Part shown: in pieces, positions 35,102-41,846 of the stretch
Layout: every line of letters begins with the position of its first letter
How positions within the stretch are numbered: position 1 is the first letter of the stretch
Assembly (NCBI GenBank): GCA_016186435.1
Contig: JACPLQ010000003.1
Coordinates: 1-41,846, forward strand
Length of the DNA: 41,846 bases
Direction: 5' to 3'
From: Candidatus Nomurabacteria bacterium
Lineage (GTDB): Bacteria > Patescibacteriota > Minisyncoccia > Phycocordibacterales > UBA9973
Notes under the pieces: model-generated
The model's database searches: none
What the model saw: the letters and a program-made list of their open reading frames with translations, nothing else
What the model was told of the DNA's origin: nothing
Made by a program: the position numbers and the translations under genes

Positions 35102-36872
35102 ATTCAGAAACTACTCTAAACACTTCTTCCAGAGTCGTCACTCCGAGCACCGCCTGATAAACTCCGTCTTCTATCATCGTCATCATTCCTTCTTTTTTCG
35201 CCTGCGATTCCATATCATCCTGCGAACTTCCTTTTATTATCATCTCTTTAATGGCAGGCGTGACTTTGAGGACCTCATGCATTCCCGTACGGCTGGAATA
35301 GCCGTCTTCAAACTCGCTGGACGACACTGGCTTGTAAAAAGAAATTTTTTCCCAGGTATCATTCGGCCCTACTATTTTTTCATCTTTCAAAAATCCAAGG
35401 ACTCTGTCCAGATCTACGATTTTTGCCAGATTTTTTATCTCCGCCGGAGACAGAAAATATTTTTCTTTTGTTGCTGTAAGCTTTCGCACGAGCCTCTGCG
35501 CGATTATCGTCTTTACTGTCGCGGTTATCAAAAAGGGTTCTACTCCCATATCAATAAGCCTCGGAATAGCCCCTGCCGCAGAGTTTGTGTGAATAGTAGA
35601 TAGCACCAAATGCCCGGTAAGTGAAGCATTAATAGCAAGTCCGGCTGTCTCGCCGTCGCGGATCTCTCCCACCATCACAATATCCGGATCCTGGCGCAAA
35701 AGCGAACGCAGACCATTTGCAAAAGTAAGCCCGATCTCCGGTTTGACCTGAGTCTGGTTCACTCTCGGCATTTGGTATTCTATCGGATCTTCCACGGTAG
35801 AAATATTTACTTCCGGCCTATTTAAAATATCCAGCATGGTGTAAAGCGTCGTCGTCTTTCCGCTTCCTGTCGGACCGGTAGCCAGCACCATCCCTGTTTT
35901 TTGTTTTAAAGAATTATGTATTCGCTCCAACCCCTCTCCATGAAAGCCCAGAGTCTCCAGCGAAAACCCGTGTGAAGTTTCTTTTAAAATTCTGATGACA
36001 GTTTTCTCGCCGAAAAAAGTAGGCAATGTGGAAACGCGGAAAGAAATTTTTTCTCCATTTTGTTCTATTTTAAATCTGCCGTCCTGAGGCAATCGTTTTT
36101 CGTCCAGCTTCAAATTGGATAAGACTTTGATGCGGGCAGTTATTCCCGCTCCGGCTGTCTTATCTAAAACCATGGCGTCATGCAGTATGCCGTCTATCCT
36201 ATAGCGCACGGTCAGTTCACGCTCTCCAGGCTCTATGTGTATGTCGGAAGCATTTTGCAATATAGCATGAAAAATAAGTGAATCTACAATTTTAACCACC
36301 GGCAAATCTTCCGCCATCCGTTTAAGCTCGCTTTCAGTTTTTTCTACAGATTTTTCCGCCTCTTTTTCTCCGTTTTCTCCCGCTTTTTTATTAAGCGTAC
36401 TTGATTCTTTCTGAATTATATTTTGAAACTCCGCTTTAAGGCTTTGCCTGTATTGCACAAGTACAGATTTTATAGAAGCATCATCCGTAAGCCGGGACAG
36501 GATTTTTAGGCCGGAGCGCTTCTTGATAAAGTCAATCACCGGCAGGTCATCCACGTCGAGCATGGCGACTTCCAAGCTGTCCTTGTCTTTTTTGTAAGCG
36601 ACAATATTGGAGTTGCGGGCTATGGGTTCCGGTATGAGCGACAGTACGGAAAAATCTATTTTTGTTTTGGTAAGGTCAACAAAGGGAATACCCAACACGA
36701 AAGCTTCTGTCCGTTTCATATCCGCTTCCGTAATTTTGCCTTCCGAGAGCAGGACATTGCTTATTTTTTGCTTCTGCTTCTTGGCTTTACCTAGAGCTTC
36801 TTCCAGATCCGTCTTGGAAACAAGGCCTGAATCTAAAATAAATTTTTTTAGCTGATCTTCATTTATTCGCAT
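35100..36872 (-). CDS. pilB: Type IV pilus assembly ATPase PilB/GspE
   Basis: LATGPTGSGKTTTLYTMLD, VNISTVEDPIEYQ, LLRQDPDIVMVGEIRDGETA. Confidence 0.95.
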   Translation of the reverse strand: MRINEDQLKKFILDSGLVSKTDLEEALGKAKKQKQKISNVLLSEGKITEADMKRTEAFVLGIPFVDLTKTKIDFSVLSLIPEPIARNSNIVAYKKDKDSLEVAMLDVDDLPVIDFIKKRSGLKILSRLTDDASIKSVLVQYRQSLKAEFQNIIQKESSTLNKKAGENGEKEAEKSVEKTESELKRMAEDLPVVKIVDSLIFHAILQNASDIHIEPGERELTVRYRIDGILHDAMVLDKTAGAGITARIKVLSNLKLDEKRLPQDGRFKIEQNGEKISFRVSTLPTFFGEKTVIRILKETSHGFSLETLGFHGEGLERIHNSLKQKTGMVLATGPTGSGKTTTLYTMLDILNRPEVNISTVEDPIEYQMPRVNQTQVKPEIGLTFANGLRSLLRQDPDIVMVGEIRDGETAGLAINASLTGHLVLSTIHTNSAAGAIPRLIDMGVEPFLITATVKTIIAQRLVRKLTATKEKYFLSPAEIKNLAKIVDLDRVLGFLKDEKIVGPNDTWEKISFYKPVSSSEFEDGYSSRTGMHEVLKVTPAIKEMIIKGSSQDDMESQAKKEGMMTMIEDGVYQAVLGVTTLEEVFRVVSE

Positions 36873-36900
36873 TATCTAACAGTATAACAAAAAACAAGTG

Positions 36901-36980
36901 CAACCCCCTAATTTCCCTTATCAGGGGGAAATCAGTCGTCTCCTCCCCTGATAAGGGGAGGTCGGGTAGGGGTTGGGAGA
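36901..36980. repeat. Family A element between the surface-protein gene and pilB
   Basis: CTCCCCTGATAAGGGGAG hairpin plus related TTTCCCTTATCAGGGGGAAA and GTCGGGTAGGGGTTGGGAGA. Confidence 0.75.
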
Positions 36981-37001
36981 CTAAGAGGGATTTTTATTTT
37001 T

Positions 37002-40000
37002 TTAATCTTCTATAAAGATAGGCTTTTTCTTCGGAGCTGAGCACGATACAGGCACTCCATTTGTTCCAGTACAAGTCCAGACATAGTTAGAAACATTCCA
37101 TGCGCCAATAACGGGTGTTCCAGAAGAACAGGTGTTAGGCGGATTGGTTGCGCATACGCCGTATGTGCCGGGATTAATATCACAGTCAGAAGGATTTGTG
37201 GCTCCATTTATGCATTTTCCGTCGGGGCCGAGAGTACATTTGGGGTAGTTAACCGCTGCTTTGTTCTCGCACTTCTCATCGTCCGAACAAGACGGAGTAC
37301 TGCAAGATTGTGAAGATGGCCCTACGCAGTTTGCTCCACCATTCTGAGGCGCTGGATTGGTGCAAGTGCGATCTTGGGTTCCTGTCTGACCGCAAGCAGT
37401 AACACTGCAAGGACCCCAGGCGCTCCACCCGCCATTTACAAGCCCCGCTTTGCATTTATTTTCACTAACGCTCCAGCCGCTGCCGACTTCGCAGTTTGAA
37501 GTTACTGTTTCCTGATCTAGGAGCACAGCATTGTTGTAAAGATAAAATGTTCGGCCAGAATATGGAACTATTACTCCTGTTTTAGTGCCAGAATCGACAG
37601 TGCCGGTGCTTACAGGAGGAGTAATTGCAAAATTAGGAGAAGAAGCTCCGCTATTGTTCGTACTACTGGTCACAGCAGAACCTAGTACAACTTCAGGACT
37701 TGTCACATCCCATGTGAGGGTAGTAGTGCAAGTATCCGCTCCTGCCGAAATACTACAAGGATTAAGATTTGCAGAAAGTGTGCCGGACATAACCGGAGTG
37801 GCTGTCACCTTCACCTCCGTCCACGTCGCTCCGCAGTTGTTGGTTTCGCCTGTTCCCGAACTGTTAGATTCAGTAACAGTGCCGACCCAGGAAGCATTGT
37901 TGTCGGCACAGGCGCGGATGTATTTGGTGCCGGTAGTGGCGAACCTATACGGAGCTGAAGCGATAACACTTCCTCCATTGGCTGGAATTAGTCCAGTTGT
38001 TTTAGTGACATAACCGCTCGTTACGGCAGTGTGGTCAGTATCTTCGTCAAACTGGAAGAGGTGGTAGATACCGCCGGTCCCGCTAGAAACGTAAGAGCCG
38101 GCGGAAGCGGTACCGTTGTTGGTTATCGTAGCCGAATAACTTGTAACTACATTTATCGTGGCGGTGGTCGGAGTGATTGTCGAGGCGGTGAGGTCAGGGG
38201 CGGACGGCGGACTTACCGTTACGCTTGTCCACGTCGCTCCGCAGTTGTTGTCTTCATTGGATTCGGCGATAATGCCCGCCGGGTCCGGCGGCAAGTCCGC
38301 GCAGGCGCGAATATATTTGGTGCCGGAAGTTGCGAAAGTGTATGTAGTGGAAATTGGCACAGTTCCGCCGGAAGCATTGATGGCGCTTGTGGTTTGGACT
38401 GTATTGGTGGCATTGATTGCGTCGTGGTTGCTGTCTTCGTCAAACTGAAACTTGTGAGTGATGGTTCCAGAAGCGGCAGCGTTGCCGATATTGGAAATAA
38501 TGGCGGAGAAAGTTCGGGGAATATTTGCTGTGGCATCAGTCGGAGCGACTGCTCCGGCGGTGAGGTCGGGGGCGGGGGGCGGACTTACCGTTACAGCTGT
38601 CCACTCGGGACTGCAGTTATTTTCCTTAGTTGATTCATTGACATTATCGCTTGACAAAACATTGGCGCAGGCCTGGACTTTGTATGTTCCAATAGATGAA
38701 AAGGTATATGATTGAGTTATAGTTTCACTGCTGTACTCTCCTGGATAAAGCGCTGATGTAGAAATGTATGGATATGGCGAAGTATAAATTGGAGAGCCGG
38801 TAGAGGAAGTCACTTGAAAGTAGCTATGAGATTTTTTAGCAAATTTGTCGCCTTGATTGGTGATGACGGCAGACAACGTTGCGGGAACATTCACAGTGGC
38901 ATTCGCCGGAGTGGTATTGGAAGCAATCAGGTCAGGAGACTCCGATTTATTTTCTGAACATGACGCATTCGCGCCGCCGCCCGAGCCGAGACAATCCCAT
39001 GTCCAGGTATACGTCAAGCTTTTGGGATTCGCGCTCTCCCCAGTGGCACAACCATAATGCGCGTCATGCCCGTCCGAGACCAAACAGGCGCCATTGACTA
39101 TTCCGGTTGGTTTGGGTTCAGTGCAAAATGCGGTGCCGTAGGAATTATCACAAGTCCATTTGTAAGAGGAAGAGTCATCTGGAGTATCAGTGCTTGTACC
39201 TCTAATACAAGCATTGTGAGGAGAACCGCAAGCAGGCAGGTCAGAGTTTTCACTAACCTTCACATCCGTCCAATCCCCGCAGTTGTTGTCCTCGTTGGAC
39301 TCGTCAATCACTCCCGGCAGGTCCGACGGGCCCGACGAGTACGGCGGCAAGTCGGCGCAGGCGCGGACTGAATACGTGCCGGCAGAGGTGAAAGTATATT
39401 GGGAAGAAGTTGCCGTTATTCTTGTCTGCGATGGGATAGCAGATGTGTTATTGGCGGAAATCCAAGTAGCGGAAGGACTGCAAGTGGCAGGAGGGGGATT
39501 GCCAGCACAGGCGGTAGTGGAGAGCTGAAAGAAAGTTTTGAAAGAGCTGTCGGTACTCACATCACCTGCGTTGGCAACAAAAGCAGAGAAACTCACCGGT
39601 GTATTGACAACAGCGCTATTAGGTGAAGGAGCATAAGCCGTGAGGTCGGGGAATTTGGTGGAGGAATTTTTGTCATAGTTAAAAATTACATCACAATTTT
39701 TAGTAACCGGTCCAGATTCATATTGGGTATTATTAGTTAGAAAACCTCTGCCAGTTTTAGGGCAGTCTCCCCTAACATTACCCGTATTTACAGTATACCC
39801 ACCACTTGTATTGGTATTCACATTGAAAATTGCCTTCACGTCTTTTTGCACTGATGATGATACAGGTGTAGGAGTGCCGCCAGCGAGAGGATCGGCGGTC
39901 GCGGTAACCGTATAAGGAGCTACTTCTACCTCTTTATACTGCAAAGTAAAATAAATTTCAGTAGGCGCCGGCGGGGTAGTGATAGTTTGCGACGAAGCAT

Positions 40001-41141
40001 CGGGAGGAGTGCCACCAGTGGGTTCTTCACAATCGGGACCGCACACACTAGCTATGGCTCGGGGAGTAATATCTTTAAAAAATTGAATTCCGGCAAGTAT
40101 GGAGGTAGCTTTGGGCGCCAAAATTTGTTGCGATCCCCCACCAGGTTTCTCGCCGCCAGCGCATGCCGATACTCCGCAGGAATCCACCGAAGCACATTGG
40201 CCGTTAACGATTTCTCTATGGGGCTTGGTACCTGATGAACAAGTAGAAGAGGTTGTGCCCAAAGTCTGGGTTTTAGACGGAGAAATACTGTATAGCTGGT
40301 ATGTTTTGCCGCCATTTTGCACCTCGCTCGGCGTAATGGAGCTAATAGCGTAGTCCCCATAAGGCATCCGCTCGCAGGTTTTGCCGATGGAATTGGTACC
40401 ATCACAATTGGGCGCGCCGGAAGGGCCACTCATAGTCCAGCTCGCAGACGGTTTGAAAGCTATAAGCTTATTTTCTTTATCAAAGGCCTGGGTCTCCACA
40501 GTAACTTTGCCCCGCGGCTCGATGTCCGCCTTGAGGTCTAGGCGCAGGCAGTCAAAATCATACCCATTTGTATCCGAAACCCAGCCGGACCAGCCACCCG
40601 TAGCAGGAGTGGAAGCTGAAGCCCCCTGTTGGGTCTTGCAAGCATCGTCCGAGGCGCCTATTTCTATTTTGGGATTTTTAATGGCCGCGCCTAGGGGAGC
40701 AGTTCTCGTTTCCAGATACACTTTGGCGCAGTTCGGGTCGTAAGCGTTCGCATCCGTGGTCCAGCCGGAGCTTCCACCACCTTCGCTGGCCCAAGGCGTA
40801 TAGCGCGCCGGGCCAACTTCCGCATTGCAGGACGTACTGCCTCTATCTGAAAGCTGGATGCCCACCCGGAAATCTGTGCTCTCCGAGATGCCGGACAGGT
40901 ACACCCGGGCGCAATCGGCATCGTAACCGTTAGAGTCCAGCGCATAGCCCGACCAGCCGCCGGAAGTGATTGCTGTCGTTCCAATATTGTTGCCGCAATT
41001 TTGGTCGCTTAACTGCAGGCTAAACGTTGCCGCGGCGGAAGTTTTTGGGGCTATTGTAACTGCAAAACCGAGCGCTGCTACGACCAAGGACACATAAAAA
41101 ACAGAACGCAAAGAAACTTGCATGATAGATTTTTTACTCAT
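37002..41141 (-). CDS. Large secreted surface protein with CARDB-like repeats and a thrombospondin type-1-like segment
   Basis: N-terminal signal/TM; four PDLTA...SAxIxNxG...YIRACAD...ESNEDNNCGATWTxVxV repeats; GGWSAWGPCSVTACGQTGTQDRTCTNP TSP1-like. Start placed at MSKKSIMQ. Confidence 0.8.
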   Translation of the reverse strand: MSKKSIMQVSLRSVFYVSLVVAALGFAVTIAPKTSAAATFSLQLSDQNCGNNIGTTAITSGGWSGYALDSNGYDADCARVYLSGISESTDFRVGIQLSDRGSTSCNAEVGPARYTPWASEGGGSSGWTTDANAYDPNCAKVYLETRTAPLGAAIKNPKIEIGASDDACKTQQGASASTPATGGWSGWVSDTNGYDFDCLRLDLKADIEPRGKVTVETQAFDKENKLIAFKPSASWTMSGPSGAPNCDGTNSIGKTCERMPYGDYAISSITPSEVQNGGKTYQLYSISPSKTQTLGTTSSTCSSGTKPHREIVNGQCASVDSCGVSACAGGEKPGGGSQQILAPKATSILAGIQFFKDITPRAIASVCGPDCEEPTGGTPPDASSQTITTPPAPTEIYFTLQYKEVEVAPYTVTATADPLAGGTPTPVSSSVQKDVKAIFNVNTNTSGGYTVNTGNVRGDCPKTGRGFLTNNTQYESGPVTKNCDVIFNYDKNSSTKFPDLTAYAPSPNSAVVNTPVSFSAFVANAGDVSTDSSFKTFFQLSTTACAGNPPPATCSPSATWISANNTSAIPSQTRITATSSQYTFTSAGTYSVRACADLPPYSSGPSDLPGVIDESNEDNNCGDWTDVKVSENSDLPACGSPHNACIRGTSTDTPDDSSSYKWTCDNSYGTAFCTEPKPTGIVNGACLVSDGHDAHYGCATGESANPKSLTYTWTWDCLGSGGGANASCSENKSESPDLIASNTTPANATVNVPATLSAVITNQGDKFAKKSHSYFQVTSSTGSPIYTSPYPYISTSALYPGEYSSETITQSYTFSSIGTYKVQACANVLSSDNVNESTKENNCSPEWTAVTVSPPPAPDLTAGAVAPTDATANIPRTFSAIISNIGNAAASGTITHKFQFDEDSNHDAINATNTVQTTSAINASGGTVPISTTYTFATSGTKYIRACADLPPDPAGIIAESNEDNNCGATWTSVTVSPPSAPDLTASTITPTTATINVVTSYSATITNNGTASAGSYVSSGTGGIYHLFQFDEDTDHTAVTSGYVTKTTGLIPANGGSVIASAPYRFATTGTKYIRACADNNASWVGTVTESNSSGTGETNNCGATWTEVKVTATPVMSGTLSANLNPCSISAGADTCTTTLTWDVTSPEVVLGSAVTSSTNNSGASSPNFAITPPVSTGTVDSGTKTGVIVPYSGRTFYLYNNAVLLDQETVTSNCEVGSGWSVSENKCKAGLVNGGWSAWGPCSVTACGQTGTQDRTCTNPAPQNGGANCVGPSSQSCSTPSCSDDEKCENKAAVNYPKCTLGPDGKCINGATNPSDCDINPGTYGVCATNPPNTCSSGTPVIGAWNVSNYVWTCTGTNGVPVSCSAPKKKPIFIED

Positions 41142-41204
41142 GGGTTGAATTATACCGCAAAATAAAAAAACAGGCATATTGCTTGTGGATAACCCCCACA
41201 CCTT

Positions 41205-41234
41205 TTGTTTTATTGCTTCAGATCATTGTATAAT
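41205..41234 (+). promoter_or_regulatory. Promoter of GIY-YIG gene
   Basis: TTGTTT (41205-41210), 18-nt spacer, TATAAT (41229-41234), 8 nt before ATG. Confidence 0.6.
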
Positions 41235-41242
41235 GTTTATAT

Positions 41243-41497
41243 ATGTATTATGTGTATGTTCTAAAAAGTTGCAAAGATGAAAAACTATATGTTGGTTCAA
41301 CTAATGATCTGAAGCGAAGACTTTCGGAACACAACAACGGCCTTAATCGTTCAACAAAAGCAAGGCGTCCATTTGAACTTCGTTATTATGAAGCTTGCAG
41401 TAATGAACACGATGCCAGAACAAGAGAATATAACCTAAAGAAAGACGGAAAAGCGCTTGGGCAACTTAAAAGGAGAATTTCCGAAAGTCTTTTATAA
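41243..41497 (+). CDS. GIY-YIG nuclease domain protein
   Basis: MYYVYVLKSCKDEKLYVGSTNDLKRRLSEHNNGLNRSTKARRPFELRYYE. Confidence 0.93.
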   Translation: MYYVYVLKSCKDEKLYVGSTNDLKRRLSEHNNGLNRSTKARRPFELRYYEACSNEHDARTREYNLKKDGKALGQLKRRISESLL

Positions 41498-41498
41498 A

Positions 41499-41532
41499 TC
41501 CCCACAACCTATGCATATAGGTGTGGGGGATA
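41499..41532. terminator. Stem-loop after GIY-YIG gene
   Basis: TCCCCACAaCCTATgcatATAGGtGTGGGGGA hairpin just after the stop codon. Confidence 0.6.
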
Positions 41533-41547
41533 AATAAAAATAAAAAC

Positions 41548-41583
41548 AGCACACCGAATCATAGACTGGTGTGCTCTTTTTTT
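41548..41583. terminator. Bidirectional intrinsic terminator
   Basis: AGCACACC-N12-GGTGTGCT followed by TTTTTTT on + and TTTTTATTTTTA on -. Confidence 0.8.
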
Positions 41584-41647
41584 GGAGAGAAATTTAGGCA
41601 TCTCTCTCCGATTGCCCGCTTGCCTAAGGCGATGAAGGCGTTTGTTT

Positions 41648-41846
41648 CTACTGATCGTGATCGGCCCCAACCGTACCAGTGATACACTGGCGGTTGTTGA
41701 GGTCGACAACGCCGATACCGAAGACCTCGACCGTCTTGCAAACGGTCAGGATCATCCCAACTACCGCGGTGCGACCCTGCTTAACGTCCGACTCGTCGAG
41801 CCGGAAGTAATTGTAGTCGGCTCCTTCCGACTTCAAGGCCGCCGTG
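41648..41846 (-). CDS. Possible small protein, 5'-truncated by window end, unknown function
   Basis: Open frame to window edge (TAALKSEGADYNYFRLDESDVKQGRTAVVGMILTVCKTVEVFGIGVVDLNNRQCITGTVGADHDQ*), terminator downstream, GC-rich relative to surroundings. Confidence 0.45.
   Translation of the reverse strand, partial: TAALKSEGADYNYFRLDESDVKQGRTAVVGMILTVCKTVEVFGIGVVDLNNRQCITGTVGADHDQ

Noticed and set aside
38031-38633. Long plus-strand ORFs inside the surface protein gene (e.g. 200 aa)
   Set aside because: Antisense shadows of a repeat-rich, GC-richer gene; no recognisable domains and no ribosome-binding context.
41184-41192. TGTGGATAA, a perfect DnaA-box match between the surface protein and GIY-YIG genes
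   Set aside because: Single site with no cluster of boxes, no dnaA/dnaN and no AT-rich unwinding array nearby; likely chance.
1-41846. Alternative genetic code (UGA as Gly, as in some CPR lineages)
   Set aside because: UGA is used as a normal stop (metG, and NUDIX with ATGA overlap) and conserved proteins contain no in-frame UGA.
1-41846. tRNA or rRNA genes
   Set aside because: Intergenic gaps are short and no cloverleaf or rRNA signature was recognised by eye; a tRNAscan run would be decisive.

Overview
The window is a gene-dense, AT-leaning bacterial segment. Protein sequences and gene order look like a Candidate Phyla Radiation / Parcubacteria-type genome (inference from sequence character; no search was run). 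It encodes informational and housekeeping genes (recA, efp, rpsF-ssb-rpsR, metG, glyS, ileS, argS, recO, dut, tmk, glyA, rnhA, recJ, pgk, tpiA), a split comEC, a type IV pilus/pseudopilin operon (pilB, pilC, three pseudopilins, a PilX-like protein) and a large CARDB/TSP1-type surface protein. No tRNA, rRNA, CRISPR array or transposase was recognised. Most interesting signals: (1) two unlinked orphan genes encoding winged-helix + Cas2-like (PaaX-like) proteins, each bracketed by a pair of same-orientation, imperfect ~30-36 nt dyad repeats with a central ATCG/ACCG. The upstream copy overlaps the promoter and the downstream copy lies past the stop codon. (2) Palindromic repeat elements inserted in frame in conserved genes (recA, ileS three times, efp, rnhA, comEC) and between genes. 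(3) A DUF559 + NUDIX gene pair bounded by 35-nt inverted repeats (34/35 identical), one of which supplies the NUDIX Shine-Dalgarno. (4) A recurring -10 hexamer (TATAAT or close variant) 6-8 nt before start codons, suggesting widespread leaderless transcription. (5) Small GC-rich, SD-led ORF islands with unknown products.
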